From positions 1 to 64,000 of the forward strand of contig JADZAI010000013.1 of the NCBI GenBank assembly GCA_020852655.1: DNA of 64,000 nucleotides, given 5' to 3'. The DNA is from Alphaproteobacteria bacterium. GTDB lineage: Bacteria > Pseudomonadota > Alphaproteobacteria > Micropepsales > Micropepsaceae. The notes under the pieces are model-generated. The model was not told the DNA's origin, did not search any database, and saw nothing but the letters and a program-made list of their open reading frames with translations. The position numbers and the translations under genes were made by a program. Positions 1 to 8,344 of the stretch are shown here, one piece after another. The stretch's first letter is position 1. Each line of letters begins with the position of its first letter.

Positions 1-206
1 GCCCCCGTCGCACGGATCGCCTCCACGAGGATCGCATTCATCCCGTCCGCAGACCGCGCACCCTCCGACAGCGCACCCCACGTAACCTCATGCCCCAACC
101 CAAAATCCCCAACAACCAATGTGACCAGGCCGTCCAACGATGTCCCGGTGCTGCCCGAGGGCAGGGTCATGGGCTTGCCTGAGGTTGCGTTGCCGGTGCC
201 GGCCAT
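1..206 (-). CDS. Partial reading frame of unknown function (C-terminus outside window)
   Basis: An ATG on the minus strand at 206 opens a frame that stays open to the window edge (68 codons). It is preceded by a GGGGAA ribosome-binding-like stretch about seven bases upstream. The product begins MAGTGNATSGKP and is rich in Gly, Thr and Ser, with no motif I recognise. Codon use is poorer in G/C at third positions (many GTT, TTG, GAT, TTT) than in neighbouring genes, which could mean a recently acquired or surface-repeat protein. The frame is real by openness and start context only. No function is proposed. Confidence 0.4.
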   Translation of the reverse strand, partial: MAGTGNATSGKPMTLPSGSTGTSLDGLVTLVVGDFGLGHEVTWGALSEGARSADGMNAILVEAIRATG

Positions 207-387
207 GTGGGTTCCCCGCTTGCGAGAGCGCTGTGGTGCCAGAAATCCGCGATGTGAAAAAAGTCGACTTGAAGGAATCGCCTTAACCAGAATCGTGGAG
301 GGAACCCGATGAAAAGGCTCGTTAAATTCGCGCAACCCGTTGGCAAGATTGGAGCTGCGGAAGCGAAGCAGTCGCAGGCGCAATTTG

Positions 388-399
388 GGACAATTGTCC
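388..399. promoter_or_regulatory. 12-bp perfect palindrome, possible regulator site
   Basis: GGACAATTGTCC is a perfect 12-bp palindrome in the gap between the partial gene at the left edge (start 206) and the stop of the MarR-family gene (409). MarR proteins bind palindromes of this size, but this one lies downstream of the regulator and about 180 bases upstream of the left-hand gene. A role is only a possibility. Confidence 0.25.
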
Positions 400-408
400 T
401 GTGACGGA

Positions 409-885
409 TCAGCCGCGGGCGCGGCGGGGCGTCGGGACCTTGCTCGCGGGGGCAGCGACGACACCGCCCCAGTCGCGCGAGAGGATGCGCTTCAGCGTGT
501 CGTAGTCTTCCGCGCCAAGCCGTTCGCGCAGCGTCGCCTCGAGGCGGCGGACGGAGCGGTGGGCATGGATGCGCAGCTCTTCGGAGCGGACCGTGAAGGC
601 GAGGATCTTCGAACGGCCGTCGGCGGGATCGTCGTCCATGGTGAGGATGCCGCGCGCGATGAGCTGGCCGGCGATGTGGCCGATGGCCTGGCGCGACAGG
701 CGCATCTGGCGCGCGATCTCGACCGGCCGGGTCACGCCGGCCGAGACGTAGAGCATCATCATCGACTGCGACTTGTTGAGCGGCTTGAAGCCGGCGCCCT
801 TCACCAGATTTTGAAGGCTGTTGTCGAACCAGTCCCAGCCGGCGAGCAGGCCGGACATGATGTAGCGATGATCGTGTTGCACCAT
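409..885 (-). CDS. MarR-family transcriptional regulator
   Basis: This 158-residue protein has the size and layout of MarR winged-helix regulators. An N-terminal dimerisation helix is followed by a helix-turn-helix at about residues 50-80 (GVTRPVEIARQMRLSRQAIG) and a wing with the DPADGRSKI pattern typical of the family (Asp-x-Arg in the wing tip). It lies 49 bases downstream of the flavin monooxygenase gene on the same strand, so the two probably form an operon. The regulator may sense the oxygenase substrate or product. MarR proteins are usually repressors that release DNA on binding small aromatic or lipophilic ligands; the ligand here is unknown. Confidence 0.8.
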   Translation of the reverse strand: MVQHDHRYIMSGLLAGWDWFDNSLQNLVKGAGFKPLNKSQSMMMLYVSAGVTRPVEIARQMRLSRQAIGHIAGQLIARGILTMDDDPADGRSKILAFTVRSEELRIHAHRSVRRLEATLRERLGAEDYDTLKRILSRDWGGVVAAPASKVPTPRRARG

Positions 886-934
886 GAGATGCCCCTGCCA
901 GCGGCGCCCAGGGTGCGGCGCAAGCCGCCGCCAG

Positions 935-2194
935 CTAGACCAGGGTGGAGGTCGGCGGCAGGCCGATGAGGGCGCGCCCGTGCGCCTCGGTCGCCGCGTC
1001 GAGGTCGTAGACGATGTGGCTCGCCATCACGTTGATGTCACGCAGCGCCCGCTGGAGCGGATTGTCGGTGAAGTGTGCGCCGGCGCCGCTCGCCTCGCTG
1101 ACCAGGCGGACGGCGCTGCGGCAGAGGTCGACGGCATAGGCGACCTGAAGACGCAGGGCGATGCGCTCGTCGACGAGATGCGCCTTGCGCTGCTCGCCGA
1201 GCGCCACGACCTTGCGCCCGACGTCGCGCACCAGCATCTCGGCGGTGCGCGCCTGCATGTCGGCCATCGCGAGGCGCATCTGGGCCGCCGGCTTGTCGGC
1301 CTGCTTGAGGTCGCTGCCGAAGACCGGGCGCTGGCTGAGGCGGTCGCGGAAGCAGGCGACCGCGGCCCGCGCCGTGCCGAGCGCCGGGATCGCCGCGGTC
1401 AGCGACAGGAAGGGCAGCATCGGCATGCGGTAGATCGGGTTGTCGTGCAGCGCCGCGCCGGGGCTGGCGCCATCGCGCATCAGCGCCATGTCCAGCGTGC
1501 GGTGCCCGGGCACGAAGACGTCGCGGATGGCGATGTCGTTCGAGCCGGTGCCGATCATGCCGTCGACATGCCAGGTGTCGAGGATCGACACCTCGGCGAT
1601 GGGCACGGCGAAGAACAGCATGGCGGGCGGGGCGCCGTCGGTGAAGACGAGGCCGGCGGCGAGCACCCAGTCGGCATGCATGACGCCGGTGCCCCATTTC
1701 CACTGTCCGGTCAGGCGATAGCCGCCGGTGACGCGGGTGGCGCGGCCGGGCGGCGTCGTGACGCCGGGGGCGATGATGTAGGGCGAGGCGCCGAAGATCT
1801 CGTCCTGCGCTTCCTTGGGGAATTGCGCGAGCATCCAGTTGTGCTCGACGCAGAAGGCGGCGACCCAGCCGGTGGAGGCGCAGGCCTCGCCGAGCGGCAG
1901 CATGGCGTCGATGAAGGCGTCGACGCCGAATTCGAGTCCGCCATAGCGGCGCGGGACGAGGTGGTAGAAGGCGCCGGTCCGGCGGATCGCGTTCCAGGCG
2001 GCATCGGCCGGGTGGCGAAACGCCTCGGCCTCGCGGGCATGGGCGGCGAGGAGCGGCTTCAGCGCGGTGGTCCGTTCGGTCAGGGCGGCCGGGGTCAGCG
2101 CGTCGAGTTCGGCGCGGCCGAGCCAGTCGCCGGCCGCCGTGTCGCGGCGCGAGGAAAGAACGGTCGGCGAAGCGGGAGCGGTCATCGGGGCCAT
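935..2194 (-). CDS. Acyl-CoA dehydrogenase-fold flavin-dependent monooxygenase
   Basis: The 419-residue product has the acyl-CoA dehydrogenase fold used by group D flavin monooxygenases such as HsaA, HpaB-like and DszC-like enzymes. Visible features are an N-terminal helical domain, a central beta domain with the GGYRLTGQWKWGTGVMHADW stretch (about residues 140-160) that in this family contacts flavin and substrate, and a C-terminal helical bundle. It lacks the catalytic Glu context of true acyl-CoA dehydrogenases, which favours a monooxygenase using reduced flavin from a separate reductase. No reductase is adjacent. A second ATG at 2185 is also possible because neither start has a strong ribosome-binding site. 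It is cotranscribed with the MarR gene and divergent from the nucleotidyltransferase gene. The substrate is unknown. Confidence 0.75.
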   Translation of the reverse strand: MAPMTAPASPTVLSSRRDTAAGDWLGRAELDALTPAALTERTTALKPLLAAHAREAEAFRHPADAAWNAIRRTGAFYHLVPRRYGGLEFGVDAFIDAMLPLGEACASTGWVAAFCVEHNWMLAQFPKEAQDEIFGASPYIIAPGVTTPPGRATRVTGGYRLTGQWKWGTGVMHADWVLAAGLVFTDGAPPAMLFFAVPIAEVSILDTWHVDGMIGTGSNDIAIRDVFVPGHRTLDMALMRDGASPGAALHDNPIYRMPMLPFLSLTAAIPALGTARAAVACFRDRLSQRPVFGSDLKQADKPAAQMRLAMADMQARTAEMLVRDVGRKVVALGEQRKAHLVDERIALRLQVAYAVDLCRSAVRLVSEASGAGAHFTDNPLQRALRDINVMASHIVYDLDAATEAHGRALIGLPPTSTLV

Positions 2195-2315
2195 GTCGGG
2201 TGCGTTGGGGAGGCGGAATAGTAAAATAATTTGACAGACGGGCAAGGGCTGTAGGGGTGGGTTTGGGGCGGCGGTGCTCCATGCCCGGGCCCTCCCTCCC
2301 CCGCTTCCGCGGGTA

Positions 2316-2337
2316 CTCCCTCCGCAGGCGGAGGGAG
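2316..2337. repeat. GC-rich hairpin (REP-like palindrome)
   Basis: Arms CTCCCTCCGC and GCGGAGGGAG form a perfect 10-bp inverted repeat with only two bases between them, inside a CCCTCCC/GGGAG-rich stretch (about 2284-2345). It sits in the divergent region between the flavin monooxygenase and the nucleotidyltransferase. Such elements are common intergenic palindromes in alphaproteobacteria. No coding potential was seen. Confidence 0.45.
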
Positions 2338-2361
2338 AAAGGGGGCGGTGCGAGGGCGGTG

Positions 2362-2389
2362 TTGACAGGCGCGCGGTGCAGACTTTACC
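2362..2389 (+). promoter_or_regulatory. Candidate promoter for the nucleotidyltransferase gene
   Basis: TTGACA at 2362-2367 matches the -35 consensus exactly. A weak -10 (TTTACC at 2384-2389) follows after 16 bases. It points towards the gene starting at 2456. The -10 match is poor, so this is tentative. Confidence 0.3.
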
Positions 2390-2455
2390 CACTGCGTGAG
2401 TGCGGCGCGGCTTCGGAATGCGTGCGCCGCCGCGGCCGATGCGCCGAACGCCGCA

Positions 2456-3229
2456 ATGGAAGGCATAAGGCCGTTGACCAGCATCACGCGTGCGATCGTC
2501 CTGAGTGCCGGCCAGGGCAAGCGGCTGCTGCCGCTGACCGAAAGCCGTCCGAAATGCCTGATCGACCTGTCGGGGCGCAGCGTGCTGGCGTGGCAGTTGC
2601 TGCATCTGGCCAAGGCGGGGGTGCGCGAGGCGGTGGTCGTGACGGGCTTTGGCGCCGCCCTGGTGGAAGGCGAGATCGCCCGGCTGACCCTGCCGGACAT
2701 GCAGGTCCGCACGGTGTTCAATCCGTTCTACGGGGTCGCCGACAATCTCGCCTCGTGCTGGATCGTGCGCGAGGCGTTCGACGGCGGGACGCTGCTGCTG
2801 AACGGCGACACGCTGTTCGAACCGGAGATCGCGCAGAAGCTGCTGGGCGCGCCGGAGGCCGACATCACGGTCACGATCGACCGCAAGGCGAGCTACGATG
2901 CCGACGACATGAAGGTCGCGACCGCGGGCCATGCGCTGACGGCGATCGGCAAGACGCTGGAGAGCTATGACGCGGAGTCGATCGGCTTCCTGCGCTTCTC
3001 GGCCCGGGGGGCGCAGCGCTTCCGCGCCAGGACCGAGGCGTGCATGCGCGACCCGGTCAATCTCAAGCGCTTCTATCTGAGCGTGATCGACGAGCTGGCC
3101 CGCGAGGGCGGCGTCGCGGTGCAGTCCATCGAGGGGCTCGACTGGGGCGAGATGGATTTCCTGAAGGACGTCGAGGCGAACCAGCGCATGACGCAGAGCT
3201 GGCTGGAGCGGGCGCGGAGCGCGGCTTAG
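2456..3229 (+). CDS. cpgD: Sugar-phosphate-type nucleotidyltransferase, CpgD-like
   Basis: The 257-residue product has the NTP-transferase fold. The signature loop LSAGQGKRLLPLTESRPKCL near the N-terminus binds the nucleotide, and an NGDTLF motif about one third of the way in carries the metal-binding Asp. In Caulobacter, CpgD is the phosphoglycerate cytidylyltransferase needed for ceramide diphosphoglycerate, and a nucleotidyltransferase occupies this place at the edge of the sphingolipid locus. The symbol rests on family plus synteny, not on an alignment. It converges with the next gene, overlapping it by four bases. An upstream GTG at 2396 would add 20 residues before the fold. Alternative: a cytidylyltransferase for choline phosphate or inositol phosphate. 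Confidence 0.65.
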   Translation: MEGIRPLTSITRAIVLSAGQGKRLLPLTESRPKCLIDLSGRSVLAWQLLHLAKAGVREAVVVTGFGAALVEGEIARLTLPDMQVRTVFNPFYGVADNLASCWIVREAFDGGTLLLNGDTLFEPEIAQKLLGAPEADITVTIDRKASYDADDMKVATAGHALTAIGKTLESYDAESIGFLRFSARGAQRFRARTEACMRDPVNLKRFYLSVIDELAREGGVAVQSIEGLDWGEMDFLKDVEANQRMTQSWLERARSAA

Positions 3230-3975
3230 GGGTCGAGCGCGCGGGCGAGGTCGAGGTCGGCGGGTTTGTCGACGTCGAGGGCGGCGAGGCCGTGGCGGCT
3301 GGGGACCATCGCGGCGCGGATGCCGACGGAGGCACCGATGCGGGCGACGGCGGCGGCGATCGTGAGGCGGCCGAGGGCGTAGCGGAGAAGCGTGCCGAGG
3401 CCGATCATCCCGGCGAGCCGCCAGGGGCGCTTGCGATGCGTTTCGACGCGCTGCCAGAGCGCGAGGGCGGCCGCGGCGCGCGGCGTCGCGAGGTGGAAGA
3501 GGTTGCAGCCGGACCAGGCGCCGTCGGCGAAACGATACCAGGTGCGGCGCGTGCCGGGCGCGGCGGCCTCGACCAGCGCCCGCTCGGCCAGCAGGATGGC
3601 GACGTCGGCCTCGGCCGGGACATCGGCGAGGAAATGGCGGACCCATTCGGGGCGCAGCAAGGCGTGGTCGGCGGTGGTCACGAGGAGCGGTGTGCCGAGT
3701 GCGGCAAGGGCGGCGGCGACGCTGGCGCTCGGCTGGGCGGCGGGGGCGATCGGCTCGGCCCCGGCGGCCTCTACGATGGCGATGACCTCGGGCGCATCGG
3801 TCGAGACGGCGATGCGGCCGGCGCCGGCTTCGCGCAAGGCCTGGATGACGCGGGCGACCATCGGCACGCCGCCGACGGGGATCAGCGCCTTGTGCGCGAC
3901 GCCGGCATAGGCGGCGACCGGATCGACCCCGCCGCGCGAGCCGGCGAGCACCAGGGCGGTGAAGCCCGCGCTCAT
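3226..3975 (-). CDS. MobA-like NTP transferase in the sphingolipid locus
   Basis: This 249-residue protein starts with LVLAGSRGG, a degenerate form of the glycine-rich nucleotide-binding loop of MobA/GlmU-type NTP transferases. A Lys follows in the KALIPVGGVPM segment, and VTTADHALLRPE supplies a metal-binding acidic residue. It differs clearly from the nucleotidyltransferase at 2456-3229, so it is not a simple duplicate. Its start codon overlaps the stop of the ceramide-synthase-like gene (ATGA), placing it last in the lptF-lptG-bcerS transcription unit. It probably activates a head-group precursor. The substrate cannot be told from sequence. Confidence 0.65.
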   Translation of the reverse strand: MSAGFTALVLAGSRGGVDPVAAYAGVAHKALIPVGGVPMVARVIQALREAGAGRIAVSTDAPEVIAIVEAAGAEPIAPAAQPSASVAAALAALGTPLLVTTADHALLRPEWVRHFLADVPAEADVAILLAERALVEAAAPGTRRTWYRFADGAWSGCNLFHLATPRAAAALALWQRVETHRKRPWRLAGMIGLGTLLRYALGRLTIAAAVARIGASVGIRAAMVPSRHGLAALDVDKPADLDLARALDP

Positions 3976-5105
3976 GCGAGGTTTTTTTCGTAGATGCGGT
4001 AGGTCTTGTAGATATGCGCGTCGACCGCTTCGAGGATGGCGCGCATCGGTCCGTTGTCCTCCAGGATCCACGACATCTCGAGCGCCTCGTAGCCCTGGCG
4101 GCGCGCCTCGGCGCGGGCGGCGTGGATGAGGTGGAAGGGGGCGAGCATGCCGCGCACGGTGCGGGCATAGCGGCGCTTCACGCCCATCAGCGGCACGCGC
4201 AGCGTCTTCACGCCCTTCACCTTCAGGCGCCAGAGCAGCTTCGCCCAGCCGAAGGGGAAGAGGCGGCCGCCGAGATCGCGGATGGCTTCGTTGACGTTGG
4301 GCAGGAAGACGATGAAGGCGGCGGGATCGCCGTCGATCTCGACGAACCAGGTGAGGCGCCTGTCGAGCACCGGGCGCATGGTGCGGGCGAGCTGGCGGGT
4401 CTCGGCTTCGGTGACGGGCGCGAAGCCCCAATTGCCGGACCAGGCGTCGTTGAGGATGCCGGTGAGGCTGACGACTTCTTCCTGATAGCGCTTGAGGTCA
4501 AGCTGGCGGAGGACCATGCCGTCGGGCAGGCCGCGCGCGAGGCGCTTGCGCACCGGGGCGGGGAGGTCGTGGCTGAGGACGGAGTAATAGGCGTAGACGT
4601 CCTTCGCCTTGGTGTAGCCCTGGGCCTCGAGCTGGGCGCCGGCATAGGCGGGGTCGTGGCCCATCATCACCATGGGCGGCGTGTCGAAGCCGTCGACGAG
4701 GAGGCCGATCTCCTCGTTGACCGAGAAGTTGAAGGGGCCGAGGGCGCGCCGGCGGCCCCTGGCCTTCAGCCAGTTCTCGGCGGTGCGGAAGAGGGCGGCG
4801 AAGATCGCGGCGTCGTTCTCGGCGGCGATGAAGCCGAAATGGCCGGTGGCATCGCCGGTGTCGGGCGCCAGATGGTCGATATGCGCGCTGATGCGGCCGA
4901 CGTCGCGCCCTCCGCGTGTCGCGAGCCAGAGCTGGACGTCGGCATGGGCGAAGAAGGGGTTCTTCTTCGGCGAGAGCGCATCGCGGCGCTCCATCCAGAG
5001 CGGCGCGATATATTTCGGGTCGGCGGCGTTGATGCGGTTGCCGACGGCGATGAAGCGGTCGCGCCCGGCGGGGGTGGTCACCGGCACGATCTGGATGTCG
5101 GTCAT
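3972..5105 (-). CDS. bcerS: GNAT-fold bacterial ceramide synthase candidate
   Basis: The 377-residue product resembles the GNAT-related acyltransferase that N-acylates 3-oxosphinganine or sphinganine in Caulobacter (bCerS), which lies in the same gene neighbourhood. Visible marks are the N-terminal NAADPKYIAPLWMERRD segment, the GPFNFSVNEEIGLLVDGF motif near residue 120, and a C-terminal acyltransferase half ending in EMSWILEDNGPM and YKTYRIYEKNL. The acyl donor is presumably acyl-CoA and the site the cytoplasmic membrane face. The gene is coupled to both neighbours: TGATG with lptG upstream and ATGA with the MobA-like gene downstream. The assignment combines protein features and synteny. Confidence 0.75.
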   Translation of the reverse strand: MTDIQIVPVTTPAGRDRFIAVGNRINAADPKYIAPLWMERRDALSPKKNPFFAHADVQLWLATRGGRDVGRISAHIDHLAPDTGDATGHFGFIAAENDAAIFAALFRTAENWLKARGRRRALGPFNFSVNEEIGLLVDGFDTPPMVMMGHDPAYAGAQLEAQGYTKAKDVYAYYSVLSHDLPAPVRKRLARGLPDGMVLRQLDLKRYQEEVVSLTGILNDAWSGNWGFAPVTEAETRQLARTMRPVLDRRLTWFVEIDGDPAAFIVFLPNVNEAIRDLGGRLFPFGWAKLLWRLKVKGVKTLRVPLMGVKRRYARTVRGMLAPFHLIHAARAEARRQGYEALEMSWILEDNGPMRAILEAVDAHIYKTYRIYEKNLA

Positions 5106-6169
5106 CAGCCTTCCTTGCGCAGCAGGATCGTGAGGCCGAGGGCCGAGAAGATGACGGGCCCGGCCCAGGCGGCGAGCGGCACCGGCGCCGCGCCGCTCTC
5201 GCCGACGGCGGTGAGGAGGCCGTCGATGACGAGGTACAGCATGCCGGTGCCGAGGGCGATCGCGACGGCGGTCGTGCCCGAACCGCCGCGGAAATTGGCG
5301 AGCGCGACGGGCGCCGCGAGCAGCAGCATCACGAGCGAGGCGAACGGCCCGGCCCAGGCGCGCTGGAGGCGCATCTCGTAGAAGGCGGGGGCGTGCAGGG
5401 CGGCGCCCTCGCTGAGGGCGCGGCGGGCTTCGGCGGGCGAGACGTTCACGCTGTCGCCATAGGTGCTGACGACGTCGGCGGGCTCCAGCGTCGTCGCCCA
5501 GTCGAGCGTGTCGGCCTGGGCGATCTCGGCCCGCGTCTCGCCGACGCTGACGGTCTGCACGTTGGTCAGCGTCCAGCCGGGGCCCTTGTAGCGGGCGGAA
5601 TCGGCGGTGAGGCGCTGGGTGAGATGGCCGTCCTGGTCGCGCCGGTAGATGCGGGGGTGGAGGAGGATGGTGCCGCCGAGGGCGCCGGCGCTGGCGGTGA
5701 CGATGTCGTTGCCGACCCGGAAGCTGCGGGCGTCGTCCGCGTCCCTGGCGTCTTCGGGCGGGGCGGTGGCGAGCCACCATTCCTGCATCGCGGCGTCGGC
5801 GGCGGGCGTCACCCATTGCTCCAGCGCGATCTGGAGCAGGACGGCGACGAGCGCGGCGGGAATGGCGAGGGCAAGGATGCCGTAGACCGAGACGCCGACG
5901 GTGCGCATCGCGGTGACGGCATTCTCGCGGGCGAGCTGGGAAAAGCCGAAGAGGCCGCCGGCGAGGACGGCGATGGGCAAAGCCTGGGTGATGAGGCGCG
6001 GGGTGCGCAGCAGGGCGTAGTAGAAGATGCCGGAGACGCCGAGGCCGCGGTCGAGGACTTGGTCGGTGGTGTCGAGCAGGTCGAGCACCTGGAGCAGCGC
6101 GTAGAGCACCGCGAGGGCGGCGAGGATGCGAAGCGCGATGCGCGTGAGGACGAGGCGGCGGAGCGTCAT
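5105..6169 (-). CDS. lptG: LptG-like permease subunit
   Basis: The 354-residue protein has the LptF/LptG architecture. One membrane helix near the N-terminus and further helices within the first 100 residues are followed by a periplasmic beta-jellyroll of about 150 residues and three C-terminal helices. LptG with LptF and the LptB ATPase extracts lipid from the inner membrane and passes it to the periplasmic bridge; here lptB is absent from the window. Its ATG overlaps the stop of the LptF gene (ATGA). It is cotranscribed with the ceramide synthase candidate, so a role in sphingolipid export is possible besides, or instead of, lipopolysaccharide export. Confidence 0.8.
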   Translation of the reverse strand: MTLRRLVLTRIALRILAALAVLYALLQVLDLLDTTDQVLDRGLGVSGIFYYALLRTPRLITQALPIAVLAGGLFGFSQLARENAVTAMRTVGVSVYGILALAIPAALVAVLLQIALEQWVTPAADAAMQEWWLATAPPEDARDADDARSFRVGNDIVTASAGALGGTILLHPRIYRRDQDGHLTQRLTADSARYKGPGWTLTNVQTVSVGETRAEIAQADTLDWATTLEPADVVSTYGDSVNVSPAEARRALSEGAALHAPAFYEMRLQRAWAGPFASLVMLLLAAPVALANFRGGSGTTAVAIALGTGMLYLVIDGLLTAVGESGAAPVPLAAWAGPVIFSALGLTILLRKEG

Positions 6170-7365
6170 GGCTTTGCCTGCCGGACGGGCCAGAGCCTGG
6201 CGCGCAGCCACTGCACGCCGTCGTCGATCACCGCGGCGACGCGCGAGACCGGGGTGTCGCCGGGGCGCTTGCGGCTGGAGAGGAAGACCCAGGCGCAGAG
6301 GCCGGCGAAGAGCAGGAAGGGCAGCCCGACGGCGAGCAGCGGCGGGGCGCCGCCGCGCTCGGCGACGCTCTCGCCGAATTGCAGGATGTGCTGGTAGGCG
6401 ACGAGGATGAGGCCGGCGATGATGACGCCCGGCGCCCGGCCGCTGCGCTTGGCGGCGAGGCCGAGCGGGAGCGCCAGGAGCGGCAGCAGCGGCAGGGTGA
6501 GGGCGCGCGCGAGGCGTCCGTAGAACTCGCCCATGAGGGCGCCGAACGTCATGGTGCCGCCCGGCTGGCTCGCCTGTTCAAGCAGTTCGATCGAGGTCAG
6601 TTCGCGCTCGTCGCGGCCGCGGTCGCGCATGAGCTCGGAGACCGTGCCGAGCGGCACTTCGGCAGAGGAGCTTTCGAAGCGGAGGAGCGCGGGCTGTCCC
6701 TTGCGGGTGAAGCGGACCTGGTTGCCGTCGCGCAGGGTGAGGATCGCGGTGTTGGACTCCGGGTTGAGGCGGAGCTCGGCCTCGCGCGCCGTCGTGATGA
6801 GGTCGGAGCCGTCGTCGCCGAGCTGGCGGATGAAGATGTGCCGCAGCAGCCGGCCGTCGGGGCTGACCGAGTCGGCAGTGATGAGAAGCCCCTCGCCGGT
6901 GGAGATGATGGCGCCTTCGGGCAGCGCGCCGTTCCAGCCGGCGCTCTGGGCCGAATGCATCACGGCGCGATAGGCATAGCGGCTATAGGGCTGGATGAAG
7001 CCGAAGAGCGCGAAGCTGAAGGCCATCAGGACGAGGCCGATCGCGACATAGGGCACGGCGAGGCGGGTCAGCGAACGGCCGCTCGCCAGCATCGCGTCGA
7101 TCTCGGAATTGTCGTTGAGGCGGGCGGCGACGAGGAAGAGCGCGACGAAGAAGGCGGCCGGCAGGCTGAGGCCGATATAGTGAGGCGCGAGATTGGCGGC
7201 GAGCTCGACGACGAAGCCGAAGCGGTCGTTGCTGAGCGACAGCACGTCGAGCAGGCGCAGCACGCGCTCCAGCAGGAGCGCGATCAGCGTGACGCCGAGC
7301 GTGCCGAGCAGCGGCCAGGTCGTCAGCCGCACCGCATAGCGATCGAGAATCGGGAGCCGGATCAC
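6166..7365 (-). CDS. lptF: LptF-like permease subunit
   Basis: The 399-residue product starts at GTG (7365) and has the LptF pattern. Helices with an RLNDNSEIDAMLASGRSLTR coupling segment after the third helix would contact the LptB ATPase. A periplasmic jellyroll follows at about residues 130-250, and then the conserved LPLLPLLALPLGLAAKRSGR region with the C-terminal helices. It precedes lptG with a four-base overlap and follows the HIT gene by two bases, so the order on the minus strand is HIT-lptF-lptG-bcerS-NTP transferase. Whether this is the only lptFG pair of the genome cannot be seen here. Confidence 0.85.
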   Translation of the reverse strand: MIRLPILDRYAVRLTTWPLLGTLGVTLIALLLERVLRLLDVLSLSNDRFGFVVELAANLAPHYIGLSLPAAFFVALFLVAARLNDNSEIDAMLASGRSLTRLAVPYVAIGLVLMAFSFALFGFIQPYSRYAYRAVMHSAQSAGWNGALPEGAIISTGEGLLITADSVSPDGRLLRHIFIRQLGDDGSDLITTAREAELRLNPESNTAILTLRDGNQVRFTRKGQPALLRFESSSAEVPLGTVSELMRDRGRDERELTSIELLEQASQPGGTMTFGALMGEFYGRLARALTLPLLPLLALPLGLAAKRSGRAPGVIIAGLILVAYQHILQFGESVAERGGAPPLLAVGLPFLLFAGLCAWVFLSSRKRPGDTPVSRVAAVIDDGVQWLRARLWPVRQAKP

Positions 7366-7367
7366 CG

Positions 7368-7805
7368 TCAGGCTTTGGCCCAGGCGGCGCCCAGCGTCTT
7401 CGCCAGGGCGGCGGCATCGGCGGGGCTCAGCTCGACCGCCTGGCCGAGGGCGGGCGGGCCGGGCCAGCCGGCATCGGCGAAGCTGGCGCCGCCATGGCTG
7501 CGCGGCGTCTCGTAGCGGGGCAGGACGTGGAAATGCACGTCCTTGTCCACCATCATCAGCATCAGATAGTTGATCCGCTGATAGGCGGTGAAGTCCTTCA
7601 GCACGCGCTCGATCTTCACGATGGCGGTCTGGAGGTCGGCGAAGGCGGCGGCGGAGAGGCCGGAAAAGGCCTCCGCGGGCTCCTTGCAGACGAGCACCAG
7701 GGCGCCGAGGGTCGGTTGCTGGGGGCGCACAAGAACCAGCCAGCTCCCGGTTTCGGCGACCAGCGTCTCCGGATACCCAAACTTGCGGGCGGTCGGATTT
7801 GTCAT
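7368..7805 (-). CDS. HIT-family hydrolase
   Basis: The 145-residue protein carries the histidine-triad-like motif HFHVLPRYE at about two thirds of its length. The first and second histidines of HxHxH are present but the third position is Pro, as in many Fhit-like bacterial homologues. HIT proteins hydrolyse or transfer nucleoside phosphates, for example from dinucleoside polyphosphates or nucleotidyl adducts. It is the first gene of the minus-strand unit leading into lptF. The start at 7805 was preferred over an upstream one that would extend into the divergent gene's leader. Its link to lipid synthesis is by position only. Confidence 0.75.
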   Translation of the reverse strand: MTNPTARKFGYPETLVAETGSWLVLVRPQQPTLGALVLVCKEPAEAFSGLSAAAFADLQTAIVKIERVLKDFTAYQRINYLMLMMVDKDVHFHVLPRYETPRSHGGASFADAGWPGPPALGQAVELSPADAAALAKTLGAAWAKA

Positions 7806-7876
7806 TCGGTCACTGGTCCCGGCTCGGCTTTGGTGCATTGTGCGAACGGACCATAGCGAAAGCCAGAGTTTTGGAC

Positions 7877-8344
7877 ATGGGCTTGCGATCTTTGTTGTTT
7901 CTCAGTGCCTTGCTGGCGAGCATGGAGGGGGCAGCGGCGGCGCCCGCCCTGGTGTGCAGCGGCGAGCCGACGGCGTTCCGCCTGACGGTCAGCGTCACCG
8001 ATCTCAAGTCGGCCGAGGGACAGGTCGCGATCACCGTCTATCCGGACGAGGAGAAGCGCTTCCTGGCGGCGGGCGGCAAGCTGGCGCGGCAGCGCGTGAG
8101 CGCGGTCGCGCCGACCACGGCCGCCTGCTTCTACCTGCCGGCCGCCGGCTATTACGCGGTCGCGATCTATCACGACGCGAACGCCAACCACGATTTCGAC
8201 CGCACGATGCTGGGGTTCCCGGACGAGGGCTTCGGCTTCTCGCGCGATCCGCAGTCGACGGTCGGCCTGCCCGACCTCGACGAGGTGCGCTTCCCGGTCG
8301 CGGCGGGCGACACGGCGATCACCATCCACACGCGTTATCCCTGA
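7877..8344 (+). CDS. Secreted DUF2141 protein
   Basis: The 155-residue product begins with a clear signal peptide (MGLRSLLFLSALLASMEGAA) and continues with a beta-rich domain matching DUF2141. The conserved segments are QVAITVYPDEEKRF, then YYAVAIYHDANANHDFDRTM, then LGFPDEGFGFSRDP. The function of this periplasmic family is not known; it recurs in sphingomonad and Caulobacter genomes. Its 3' end overlaps the convergent metallophosphoesterase gene by ten bases. It diverges from the HIT-lptFG unit across a 71-base gap. Confidence 0.7.
   Translation: MGLRSLLFLSALLASMEGAAAAPALVCSGEPTAFRLTVSVTDLKSAEGQVAITVYPDEEKRFLAAGGKLARQRVSAVAPTTAACFYLPAAGYYAVAIYHDANANHDFDRTMLGFPDEGFGFSRDPQSTVGLPDLDEVRFPVAAGDTAITIHTRYP

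Noticed and set aside
121-312. Small plus-strand frame near the left edge
   Set aside because: It is antisense to the more convincing partial gene at 1-206, has no domain and no ribosome-binding site.
884-2221. Long plus-strand open frame opposite the flavin monooxygenase
   Set aside because: Arg/Gly/Ala/Asp-rich low-complexity product typical of antisense frames in GC-rich DNA; the minus-strand gene has clear family motifs.
2316-2337. Hairpin as a rho-independent terminator
   Set aside because: No T-run on either strand after the stem, and it lies in a divergent promoter region where no transcript ends.
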